A stretch of 10,180 bases of DNA from Neolecta irregularis DAH-3 (taxonomy: Eukaryota; Ascomycota; Neolectomycetes; Neolectales; Neolectaceae): the NCBI GenBank assembly GCA_001929475.1, contig LXFE01001070.1, forward strand, positions 1 to 10,180. Reading direction: 5' to 3'. Positions within the stretch are counted from its first letter, which is position 1. Each line of letters starts with the position of its first letter. The position numbers and the translations under genes were made by a program. Below the pieces are notes generated by a model. The model ran no database searches. It was not told the DNA's origin and saw only the letters and a list, made by a program, of their open reading frames with translations. Below, piece by piece: positions 1-7,958 of this stretch.

Positions 1-41
1 TTTTGTTTTATTTCAGCCAATAATATTTTTCCTTTTTCCAG

Positions 42-164
42 TTTATGTCAGAATCCCCCCAAAGACTCTACAACCACAATTTGTGTACGTCATGCTCGTT
101 AGAATTCAACCGAGTTCTGCTTAAACTCCATGAAGCAAAGGAATATGACGATACAGTAAGGTAG
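42..164 (+). CDS. Possible 3'-terminal exon of a + strand gene entering from the left edge (function unknown)
   Basis: An open frame reads from 42 to a TAG at 162-164. It is preceded by a pyrimidine-rich tract ending in CAG at 39-41, which looks like a 3' splice site. The in-frame peptide contains MSESPQRLYNHN, then a CxxC pair (LCTSC) and an amphipathic segment rich in Leu, Lys and Glu, which reads more like protein than random translation. An ATG at 45 is also in frame, so a very small complete gene of 39 residues is an alternative. The frame would end 53 bp short of the converging PPR gene. I do not recognise the family. A GTAAGG at 156 could be a donor, but I see no good acceptor after it. 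Forty codons without a stop are weak evidence on their own. Confidence 0.35.
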   Translation, partial: FMSESPQRLYNHNLCTSCSLEFNRVLLKLHEAKEYDDTVR

Positions 165-217
165 CAAATAGGAGAGCCTGAGATGAATGATGGACAATCG
201 TCATCAAGAAAATCATA

Positions 218-1982
218 TTATTTATTTGCTACAGACATCATATGTCGAAGCCGATGAACTTGACTCGCCCACTGAGATTTTCGTTCATTCTTTTGAATTC
301 GTGGCTTTTGAACATGCAAATCCAAAACACCCCATCTCCAGTCCATAAACCGCTGGATCCCTAAATCAGTCTCATTCATAATTGTAGAATTGCGTCCTTC
401 CTAATTTAATGAGGCAAGGTCTGTAAATTAATAGTTGTACCTTTATATCATTCCAAATAAGCTCCCAATGCCCAACCCGTAAAATGCTCCACGACTTTTT
501 ATCTAGAAAAAGGTTCTGCTGTATGATGCGGAGCAGTAACTTTCTAGCTTGTTTGGTTTTCCATAATTTTGATTCGCCTTTGAATTTTATCAAAGACATC
601 AACAGAGCGTTGTAACAACGAATATCTCCGTAGACGCCTTGTCGAGACATCATATTGTACACATGAATCAACTGTTCAAAGGTTCTGGTTCTCCTAACAG
701 CCCAGAAAAGACGAGACCAAGCTGCTTCCGCCAAGATATGGTTACCGTTAAATGCTTCTATAGCCAGCTGAAGACATAGTTCGGGATTTACTGATGACAA
801 AGGAATCAAAAGCATGCTGTACATATGCGCTGTTTTCTGTGTAAAAGTTTGGAATAGCCCGTATGCTCGATCATAATCACCCGCTTTGATGAATGCGTTT
901 AGTACAATTCCGTGGGAAACTGGACCAAGAGTCATTCCTAGTAGTTCGACACGTTTTATCATTGATATGACGCGAGTCTATCCACTCAATGAGCTTCTTG
1001 CCAATTGACTTACATGATCGCCTTGCGAAGCGTAGTAGTTCATGATTGGAGTATATGAATATTCATCTTGTGGGACATTTGCAGTGGCCATCCTCGACAA
1101 CATGATTTCAGCCCGATTTAAATGTCCATTTTTGACTAATTGAGATATCGCAAAGTTCCAATCTTTTGTAGAGGCGGTAATTGGCAACGATTCGAGAAGC
1201 TCTGGATTCACTGAACCTGCTCGATGCTGAATCTTTTTCCAAGTTTCCTCGATGGCAGGATCGCATCCGAGAACTCGCTCAGATTGATTATATAGCTCAC
1301 GTGCATACTCAACATCATTACGGAAAGCCCACAAATATTGGTTCCAAAAATAAGAGGAGGTAGGATATATTTCGACCGCGATGGGTAAAATCTGCCTGAG
1401 GGTAGAGTTCCTCTTTGAGGAAATGCAGTATTCAACATAAACGATAAACTTTTTCTCGGATTTAGGGATGTTTTTGGTCCATGGTCGAACTCGGATGTGA
1501 GCAGTAGATGGTTGATATCGAGGCACGATAGTCACCGATGATTTTAATCGTTTCGAGCGATAGATCTCGGTTGGGATAGCAATTGCGGGAATTCTTTTTA
1601 TCGGGGATCTCGAGATCTTCTTCCTAATAATCCGCTTTTTTAAAATGTGTAACTTTCCCTTGTTTCTAAGATGATCGATGAACCTCGATATGCCGAATTT
1701 ATAAAACCTCAGTGGATGGTGTGAATCATTTTCTTCTCGTACTTGAGAGCTACCCCCGACAAAGCCGGTCGTACAATTCATCGAAGATTGCGGTTGTTTC
1801 AAAATTTGAAAGGTCGAGTACATCTTGCCCATGTTAATCCTCCAGACAGTTCTCGCAGCAACAAAGCCGCAGTTGCGTAGTTGTGAAGACTTGATGAAGA
1901 ATCGACTTTTGTAGAATGGATGGCCTGAAAGAAGGGTACGACGAGAAAAGAAATCTCTAGCCAACGAGTGGCTAGGGATCAT
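218..1982 (-). CDS. Pentatricopeptide-repeat (PPR) protein, probably mitochondrial; three exons
   Basis: The gene reads on the minus strand as exons 1982-1014, 977-441 and 400-218, giving 562 residues. Intron 1 (1013-978, 36 nt) starts GTAAGT and ends ATAG. Intron 2 (440-401, 40 nt) starts GTACAA and ends TTAG. Both carry CTCAT as a likely branch site 9-13 nt before the acceptor. Splicing at intron 1 restores a complete 35-residue PPR unit (about residues 307-341) that spans the junction. Recognisable PPR-like helical pairs run from about 273 to 370 and again at about 400-480, with the YNALL and AFIKAGD signatures of the family. The first 50 residues are rich in Arg, Ser and Phe and nearly free of acidic residues, as in mitochondrial presequences. 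PPR proteins bind organellar RNA and act in its stability, processing or translation. The exact orthologue is not recognised, and residues 80-270 have no clear domain. The ATG at 1982 is the first in-frame Met. The gene shares a 380-bp divergent promoter with the coiled-coil gene. Confidence 0.85.
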
Positions 1983-2362
1983 GAAATTGGCCCTTTCTGC
2001 CTATCCTCAGAATTTAAATTGAATCGACTCAAAGCACACCTTCCAATCCCGAGTCTTGGGGGCTATGACTAGAGTTGTAGAAGACAGTCTGGAGCTCGCG
2101 ACATACGGAAATGAGTAAGTGGTCTGAGTAAACGCAGGGGAAAGTTTGAGACATTCATTCGCCGGTGGCTGGAATAAGAGATGGACGAGAGTATGATAAA
2201 CAATGTTTGAACATGGGAATACAATGCGGAAAATAGTGTAGGTGTTTGGGGAGCTAGAGGCCCTTTCGTTGAATAGGGGAATGCCTGCCAACCCCCTTCG
2301 TTGTATTCGCAGCCTTCGCGGATGCCATAAACATAAACACCACCAGCACTGAAGGATCTTCT
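1983..2362. promoter_or_regulatory. Divergent intergenic promoter region between the PPR and coiled-coil genes
   Basis: These 380 bp separate two divergently transcribed start codons (1982 minus, 2363 plus), so they should hold both promoters. No clear TATA box or repeated operator is seen. The stretch just before the + strand ATG is A/C-rich (CATAAACATAAACACCACC), which is typical of fungal 5' leaders. Open frames here on the minus strand lack any family signature and I treat them as noise. Confidence 0.45.
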
Positions 2363-2917
2363 ATGAGCAGCGACAAAACCCTGACGACCGACCAGCTCCT
2401 GCGTCGTCTGGATGAGCTGAAGCGCGACAAGATACGGATTGAAGCCGCACTCGAGGCGGAATCGGAGAACATTGTCAACCGCCTGTCGCGCCAACTCAAA
2501 GAGCTGCAAGCAGAGCGCGGGATCCAGAACCCTGCGAGTTCGTCTGTGTCTCGCCAAAACAGCCAGAGTTCGCGGGCCCGGAGCGCGAGCAGAGACAGAC
2601 GGTCGCCCAGGTTGGACTATTGCGCCGGCGGGTTCAGCATTAACACAAGCAGTGTCAGTCCGGTCGTCCACTCTGGCAGTGCCAATATGCATGGAAGCGT
2701 ACCAACAACACCGTACATGGGCACCTTTGACGCGGGGTACATGGATGTACTCCGGCGTGAGAATGACCTACTGAGGATGGAGAACGACCGGCTGAAGAGG
2801 AGCCTGGGTGAATCGGCGGACAAATGTACGAGTGTGGCAAGACTGCATTAACAATGTCCAGATAGCAAGCTTGAGAAGGAGTTTGAGCACTACAAATGCA
2901 ACAGGGCCAGTGAATAG
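2363..2917 (+). CDS. Small coiled-coil protein resembling the CCDC6/DUF2046 family; two exons
   Basis: Exons are 2363-2825 and 2862-2917 and give 172 residues. The intron (2826-2861, 36 nt) starts GTACGA and ends CCAG, with TTAAC as likely branch site. Without splicing the frame ends after an unrelated tail. With splicing the C-terminal heptads continue smoothly into KYSKLEKEFEHYK and stop at TAG 2915-2917. Residues about 8-52 form a coiled coil (LLRRLDELKRDKIRIEAAL, then ENIVNRLSRQL). Its pattern of a K-I/V-x-x-E block followed by VNRL closely resembles the repeated unit of CCDC6-type proteins (DUF2046). The middle (about 55-120) is Ser/Arg-rich and probably disordered, and a second coiled coil covers about 126-168. 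Molecular role in fungi is not known to me; the family suggests a scaffold or cytoskeletal partner. It is much shorter than animal CCDC6. Family assignment is by pattern memory only. Confidence 0.75.
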
Positions 2918-3038
2918 GCACAGACGTGGCTGTTTGCGATTTGTCATTACTTAACATTACATGAAACAAAAGGAGCAATCTTAATATACAAACTGGATAA
3001 CCCATAACGCCCCAAATACTTGTACACAGAAAGAGCCG

Positions 3039-3437
3039 CTAGAAGCGAGCTCTTGTTGTAAATGCCAAGCGTTCTGGAGGCCCACGGCCGTACCTGGCAG
3101 GAGAATAAGAACGCCGTTTGTGGCAAGCCGTGCGGGTTTTTCGAGTGCTGCGCCTCAGACCGGGCCGCAGTTCTGATGTCGTGTCTGTCGGACTGACACT
3201 GACATAGTGTATACGCACTGGCGATTCACCCAGCCGGTAGGCGGCGAGTTTCAATTGTTCGTCCTGGCTGAAGCGAGGTGTTGATGTAGTGTCAAACACA
3301 CGATTATCGTTGTTACTGCTGCCATTGCTGTCGTTGCTTGTTCGCGCAGTACTTGTCAGAGTCTGGCGATAGGAGTCAAAGTGCGATAAAGACTCGCTAT
3401 CGCTGCTCGCAGGCAGAGGCAGTACACGGATCTTCAT
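3039..3437 (-). CDS. Possible small, disordered orphan protein (132 residues)
   Basis: A single-exon open frame starts at ATG 3437-3435 (MKIRVLPLPASS) and ends at TAG 3041-3039. The frame is open further upstream, but only through non-ATG codons. The ATG is preceded by an A/C-rich leader containing CAAACAAACACACC, typical of fungal 5' untranslated regions, which supports this start. The protein is rich in Ser, Thr, Asn and Arg in the first two thirds and strongly basic in the last third (RRSTRKTRT, CHKRR, RYGRGPPERL), so it is probably largely disordered; a nuclear or nucleic-acid-binding role is only a guess. No domain is recognised. It lies 245 bp downstream of the CDC4 stop on the same strand and converges with the coiled-coil gene, whose stop is 121 bp away. 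It could be a chance frame. Confidence 0.45.
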   Translation of the reverse strand: MKIRVLPLPASSDSESLSHFDSYRQTLTSTARTSNDSNGSSNNDNRVFDTTSTPRFSQDEQLKLAAYRLGESPVRIHYVSVSPTDTTSELRPGLRRSTRKTRTACHKRRSYSPARYGRGPPERLAFTTRARF

Positions 3438-3682
3438 GGAGTGAGGTGCGACTTGGCGGTGTGTTTGTTTGCTAGACGATCTCGCTACCGCCACTACTGC
3501 AGATCACTTCCGCCTCGCCACCAAGCGCCACCATCAGATGGCTTCGATGCATTAGTCTCATCTACACGCTGAATTTATATAATCGATACCAAAGAACAAC
3601 GCAGAATAGAAACCAACATGCCATGTACAATGAATAGACTCAGGGTTCCTCAACTTGGCCCCCGGGCGCATCAGTCGATCAA

Positions 3683-6075
3683 TCAATCCAACTCGGTCCC
3701 AAAATCCAAAACCTCAAAACACGTCTCTTGGTTCCGCTGCACAGCTGCAACGCATCTCCGCTCATCGAATTTGATTTGCCATACTCCAGAAAGCCCAGTT
3801 AGTATGTCGCGGATGAACCGGCCCGTTTTGATATCCCAGATCTTGACATTTCCATCAGATCCGCTAATCACTTTTTGATCATCATGCTGAAAACATGTTA
3901 TTGCCCCAGTATGAGCAGTTAGAATGTGTTGACACTGCCCTGAATCCGGATTCCAGATGCGTAGCGTCGAGTCTGCTGCCGCGGACACAAGTTGTCTGTG
4001 AGATAGAGAAAGTAATCCAACGAGTGACGTGTGTCCTAAACCATCAGCAGATAGACGGTAGTCTTCAACACTCACCTTCTAGAGTATATAGACAGTCACC
4101 GCCGACGAGATCCCAGACCTTTACAAAGCAATCCATACTCCCGCTAACAGCTTTACCTTTCTTTGTGTCAAGTGCTACAGAATAGACTTTGGCTGCATGA
4201 CCAACATATGTATGCACACATTGCCCAGTGCTGACTGTCCATAATTTAACGTTATTATCATAACTTCCACTGACAAGAAGATCATCCTGTCCGGCAATGG
4301 CTCGGACACTTTGAGTATGCCCTGCCAGCTTCCTCAGGAAGAAAGGGTTGGGCCCATCGTCTCGTTCAAAATCATAATGCGGATCCTTGGGTCTGGGGAG
4401 TCTCCAGACTCGAAGACTCGAGTCTCGACTTCCGGTGACAAATACTTTTTCCCCCAGTTTTTCTCCGTCCATGATCTGTAGACAGCGGACGGTTTGTGTA
4501 TGCCCACCAAAGACATGTGTGCATTCTCCGGTTTCGATATCCCATATACGGACAGTTCGGTCGGTGCTTGCAGAAACAAGAGTGTTTCCAACGTACTCCA
4601 AGGCCCATACGCCGCCTTCATGGCCTCTCATTCGACGTAGAAGAGTCCCATCTCGTGTAGATGAGACATTTATCGAATGATCATCCGAGCCGCTGAGAAT
4701 CTTGTCGTCATCGAACTGGAGACACGTTACTACATTTCGACCGTGTCCGTTGAACGTGATATGGTGAGGCTGTCGATCAGGATCCATCCAGTTCTTGCGA
4801 AGTATATCCTGTCTCCTATATATCGCTTTAAATAGCCTCGGAGGAAGCGGCGCAGACATTATCGCCATCCGCGAATCCTCCGTCTTTCGCCTTCGTTTCG
4901 AACTTCTAAGTGGCTTCTTTGGTCGCTTATCCGCGCTATCAAGATCCTCGCCAACCCAATTTTCGTGAATTGCGCGTTGGATGTGGTGATCATGAAGCGT
5001 GTACCCGTCTAACCGGAACCTCTCTTTCCACACGGATTCATCTGTATCCACGATATTCCGCCATCCCCTAGAAACCTGAGCTGCTCGACACAACGACTGT
5101 GCATCGAGAAATTTAAGTACATGAATGGCCAATTCGTAAGGCAGCATTGTGATAAAATCTCTTTTTAAGGAAGGGTTGACGAGACTCGCGATGAATTGGA
5201 GAGTCCGTTTATCACATCGACGGAGAAGATGGTACATTACAAGCGGTTGTACACGGGGCGAGACATTATCAAAAGTAGCAACGAGATCAGGTAGACGCAT
5301 CAAATTCAATGTTTCCGGATGTTCCCAATCTTCAGAGATGCGAGGCGGGGAGGCGGAAGAACTGTTGGGACTCATTGGAGCATCATCCATGATCGAATCT
5401 TGGGATAACGAGGGTTCAAGTTGCATCGCAGCAGCATCCAATTCAGTCACGGGAGTCAAGTTTTCCATTTCGGTGGGCAGCAAAAGGCGGTGAAGTGGAT
5501 TGTAAACATGGCAATCAGACTGCCTCTGCTTCCGTTTTGGCTTCCGACTGGGTTTCGATGAGGAGCTCGCATCTTCTCCTGCCAAGCTAACGGGACTCGC
5601 CGGCCGTTTTCGGCAGGCGGAAGAAGTAGTAATTTGGATTTGTCTCGGTGGCAATGAATTATGGTCGTACGTAACGGTCTCCAATGTTCCATCACGACGC
5701 TCCAACGCCCTTGCGATATCCTCAATCTACCATAATCAGAAACCAGTCCGAGAACGTATACAAAAGACATACCATCTCCAGCTGCTCGTCGGGGCCTTCC
5801 ACAGCCCTAAGAAATGCCGGTTTGCCATCAACTTCCAACGCCAGCCGCTTGATACTTTCGGGCATCGGTGCATCAAACAACGGAAACTGCTTGGCATCCA
5901 GCAAAACGTCGCGTTTCCGGGGTGCAGGCATGACCATGGGCGGCAGAGTAGTAGTTGTTGTTGTCGTGGTTGTGACCACTGTAGTCTTCGAGACGGGACC
6001 AAACGACAAACGGCTGACTGAGGAAGAATGACGAGACAACGCCGTCCCGCGTCGATTTGTACACTCAGAGGTCAT
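3683..6075 (-). CDS. CDC4: CDC4-type F-box/WD40 protein, substrate receptor of the SCF ubiquitin ligase; three exons
   Basis: Exons are 6075-5773, 5726-4076 and 4035-3683, giving 768 residues. Intron 1 (5772-5727, 46 nt, GTATGT..GTAG) and intron 2 (4075-4036, 40 nt, GTGAGT..TTAG) both contain CTGAT branch sites. The second splice restores an exact WD repeat start (TLEGHTS). The N-terminus has a run of nine Thr (about residues 35-43) and a basic, Ser-rich region (about 145-175) that may hold nuclear localisation signals. The F-box is at about 293-340 (LPYELAIHVLKFLDAQSLC..W). About residues 426-768 form eight WD-type blades, the number known for yeast Cdc4. The three arginines that bind phosphodegrons in Cdc4/Fbw7 are matched in STDRT, HTQTVR and GSRDS (about R491, R515, R535). 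Known role: with Skp1, Cullin and Rbx1 it recruits phosphorylated substrates such as CDK inhibitors for ubiquitination. Blade 1 is odd: SINVSST where a V-W/Y-D would be expected. Confidence 0.95.
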
Positions 6076-6844
6076 GACGCGGGAGGGAGCTGGAGTTGCA
6101 GTATCTCGTCGATGATTCCGTTCTGCTGCTATGTCCGCTGTGCTCTACACGAGATTGCAGTATCAAAAAAGAAGGGATCGTGGAGGTTGGGTTAGCAGGA
6201 CTATTGTCTGAGGCAAGAGGGCAGCCGGGGCGAGTTTTGGTGTTTTTGGGTGGCGGGAGAGGCAGGCAGCAGGGAGGAGGACACCCGCTGTTTGCAAGCT
6301 GAGCCCGCGACGAGTCCCCGCATCCCTTTGCTACTCAAAACCCTTTAAGAAGATATTCGCAGCAGGTAATTGCACAAAGCCTACTCCACAACCCTGCACT
6401 ACCCCATCCGGATCACGACCCATGCAGAAACATACAGCGACATTGCTGCAAATATAAATATTCCACACACTATATCCAGCCGGTTTACCAAAAGACAAGC
6501 ACTCTCTAACCTGCTCGTATGCACAGACGCCCACAGTCTCATCATCAGAAACATCGCTACAGAAACGGCATCATTCATAAGCGTGAGACGACGTTGTGCG
6601 TGATGTTGCCCGTACTCGAAAAAAAGAGGAAAGCTCTCCTTGCGGCTGACGACCACACGCCACGTTCCCCCTCGGTGCTAGATCATAAACTACAAACAGA
6701 TTGATGCCGTCATCTGTACAGGCTCAACACCCACTGTTTTATTTTCACTCCGCGGGTATCCGCACAATAACCGGTACAAAAAGGGCTATCCCCAACACGC
6801 GGTTGCATTTGTCTATTGACAAAGAGCTCTCCTTCTACTACAAT
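6076..6844. promoter_or_regulatory. CDC4 upstream region and intergenic stretch, no gene seen
   Basis: 769 bp between the CDC4 start and the first tRNA. The part nearest CDC4 is purine-rich on the + strand (6210-6290, many GGG and AGG), that is, a C/T-rich tract about 140-215 bp upstream of the CDC4 ATG, which is common in strongly expressed fungal promoters. Open frames at 6370-6700 on both strands have no recognisable domain, no good start context and no intron-linked partner, so I do not call genes. The region probably contains the CDC4 5' leader and promoter. Confidence 0.4.
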
Positions 6845-6933
6845 GACTAAGTGGTGTAGCGGTAACATTGTAGCCTTCCACTTGAGACTGTCTCAGTAAG
6901 CTGTAGCTCCGGGTTCGACTCCCGGCTTAGTCA
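6845..6933 (+). tRNA. tRNA-Gly (anticodon UCC) with an 18-nt intron
   Basis: A full cloverleaf is readable: acceptor stem GACTAAG (6845-6851) with CTTAGTC (6926-6932) and discriminator A6933. The D-stem is GTGT/ACAT with loop AGCGGTA. The anticodon stem is GTAGC (6870-6874) with GCTGT (6900-6904), two of whose pairs are G-U. The T arm is CCGGG TTCGACT CCCGG. Loop bases CTTCCA place TCC at 6877-6879. The intron is 6881-6898, between positions 37 and 38. Its -3 base G6896 can pair with C32 (6875), the anticodon-intron pair expected for tRNA splicing endonuclease. The mature tRNA would be 71 nt before CCA addition. A box TGGTGTAGCGG and B box GGTTCGACTCC are intact. CCA is not encoded, as expected for a nuclear gene. 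An identical copy lies at 7652-7740 in opposite orientation. Confidence 0.93.
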
Positions 6934-6949
6934 ATGAAAAGTTGTATCG

Positions 6950-6953
6950 TTTT
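6950..6953 (+). terminator. RNA polymerase III T-run terminator of the first tRNA
   Basis: A TTTT run starts 17 nt after the discriminator base, the usual signal for Pol III termination. Confidence 0.6.
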
Positions 6954-7104
6954 ACCAAATTGGAATTTGAAAAATTTCAACTTCGCTATATATCAGTGAC
7001 AGATAATAAATAAAACATAGGTAGATAGAAAAACATATGGATGGAAATTTATTCTTTTTCTAATTAGTGCGTTTGGTGCATGCCAAATTTTATAAAGTTT
7101 GGCC

Positions 7105-7163
7105 CAGTGTTGGGAACGAGCCAAAGCCCATGGGCCGGGCCGGGCCTAACATGTGACAACCGT
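7105..7163 (+). mobile_element. Possible single end (TIR-like) of a hAT-type element
   Basis: The sequence starts CAGTGTTGGGAACGAGCC at 7105 and continues through CCATGGGCCGGGCCGGGCC. hAT elements commonly begin CAGNG and often have GC-rich GGCC/CCGG subterminal motifs. The 8 bp before it (7097-7104, GTTTGGCC) could be one half of a target duplication, but I find neither the matching inverted end (GGCTCGTTCCCAACACTG) nor a second GTTTGGCC in the window. It is at most a solo or broken end. Confidence 0.3.
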
Positions 7164-7261
7164 TTTGGGTGGTGGCGTGCCGGGCAGAGATGGGCGGAGC
7201 AGGAATATAATATGCTAAAGCAAGTTTAAATTACTGTATGTATGTATATATTCTTTATATT

Positions 7262-7505
7262 TATTTAAATGTTGGCAAGAAGGAACTGACAAGGCGGCGG
7301 GCAAGGTGGGTGGGCCAAATAGGCCAAACGGGTGTGGGAGACGGGAAAGATGGGTGAGCTGGGGAGGAAAGATGGGAGAGGCAAAAGAGATGGGCGGGCG
7401 ATGCGCATGAGGCGGGCAGGACATGGCGGACGCACTGGACGGGCAGGACGGGCGAGGTGGAACGGGACTCGCGGGACGGGATAGGCAAGGCGGGACGGGA
7501 CAGGT
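7262..7505. repeat. G-skewed degenerate short-period repeat with a G-quadruplex motif
   Basis: About 240 bp where the + strand is dominated by G and A, built of irregular copies of units such as GACGGGC, GGCGGGAC and GATGGG about 6-12 bp apart. Positions 7330-7354 hold four GGG runs with loops of 3, 4 and 6 nt, a standard G-quadruplex pattern on the + strand. No exact unit can be assigned; it looks like a decayed microsatellite or minisatellite. Confidence 0.6.
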
Positions 7506-7614
7506 GTCTTTTTCGAGATGGCAAATGAGAGGAGAAATCCCTCAAGTCATGAAAATTGGCGCGCACCGAACGCGCGCTTAAAATTGGAATTTTACGAATT
7601 GCCACGAAGACACC
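7503..7614. repeat. Short imperfect inverted repeat, about 110 bp overall
   Basis: The left arm GGTGTCTTTTTCGAGATGGC (from 7503) matches the reverse complement of the right arm at 7597-7614 (GGTGTCTTCGTGGCAATT), with two small gaps. Inside, at 7558-7579, there is a GCGCGC-type hairpin flanked by AAAATTGG. It could be a tiny MITE-like relic or simply hairpin DNA; I see no target duplication. Confidence 0.35.
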
Positions 7615-7642
7615 CTTATTCTTTTTGTAAACGCAAAAGGTC

Positions 7643-7646
7643 AAAA
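7643..7646 (-). terminator. RNA polymerase III T-run terminator of the second tRNA
   Basis: On the minus strand a TTTT run begins about 6 nt after the tRNA discriminator base, a normal Pol III stop signal. Confidence 0.6.
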
Positions 7647-7651
7647 TAAAT

Positions 7652-7740
7652 TGACTAAGCCGGGAGTCGAACCCGGAGCTACAGCTTACTGAGACAGTCT
7701 CAAGTGGAAGGCTACAATGTTACCGCTACACCACTTAGTC
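7652..7740 (-). tRNA. tRNA-Gly (anticodon UCC) with an 18-nt intron, second copy
   Basis: The reverse complement of this 89-nt stretch is identical, base for base, to the tRNA at 6845-6933, including the 18-nt intron. The flanks are different: GACTAAG is preceded here by TTATCAG and followed by AATTTATTTTGACC, while the first copy has CTACAAT and ATGAAAAG. The duplicated unit is therefore the tRNA gene itself. The two genes point toward each other. In this copy the anticodon lies at 7708-7706 and the intron at 7704-7687. Confidence 0.93.
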
Positions 7741-7958
7741 CTGATAATTGAAGTCGAAAGTATTTTTATAAATGACTTGCCAAATACTAGCTCTTGCATG
7801 ACAATTTGACCAGAGATTTGATAAATACGTCAACAAGTTTACTATTTACCTCCCCTCTTATGCACCCGATGGAAATAGTCTTCAGTGGATAAAGTGTTAA
7901 CCCTGGCCACTGTACGTAATATTTGATCTCTTTGAATGGTCAAGTTCATGTGATGATT

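Larger units (their letters stand above)
6934..7651. other. Gene-free spacer between the two convergent tRNA genes
   Basis: The 718-bp spacer has three parts. 6934-7104 is AT-rich without genes. 7105-7260 begins with a hAT-like terminal sequence and GC-rich GGGCCGGGCC units, then becomes AT-rich again. 7262-7505 is a strongly G-skewed degenerate repeat. The last about 150 bp hold a short inverted repeat. The open frames here on the minus strand (Pro, Ser, Arg, His-rich) come from translating the skewed repeat and are not genes. A 12-bp word, AAATTGGAATTT, occurs near both ends (about 6958 and 7581) in the same orientation. Confidence 0.6.

Noticed and set aside
421-440. A 20-nt GTACAA..ACAG intron in the PPR gene
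   Set aside because: Too short and leaves the frame ending early. The 40-nt version ending at 401 opens a further 60 codons with plausible protein sequence.
2069-2692. Long minus-strand open frame of about 207 codons overlapping the coiled-coil gene
   Set aside because: It is antisense to the better supported coiled-coil gene, has no recognisable domain, and its composition follows from the complementary strand.
2862-2947. Alternative acceptor at 2865 (ATAG) for the coiled-coil gene
   Set aside because: It gives a longer tail (SSLRRSL...) without heptads; the acceptor at 2861 continues the coiled coil.
6370-6704. Overlapping open frames on both strands upstream of the first tRNA
   Set aside because: Short, mutually overlapping, no domain or splice partner; most likely intergenic noise.
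7262-7505. CRISPR-like or true tandem array
   Set aside because: No exact repeat unit and no regular spacing; the eukaryotic context also argues against it.
7261-7644. Minus-strand frames rich in Pro, Ser, Arg and His
   Set aside because: They are translations of the G-skewed repeat and the inverted repeat; no start context, domain or conserved motif.
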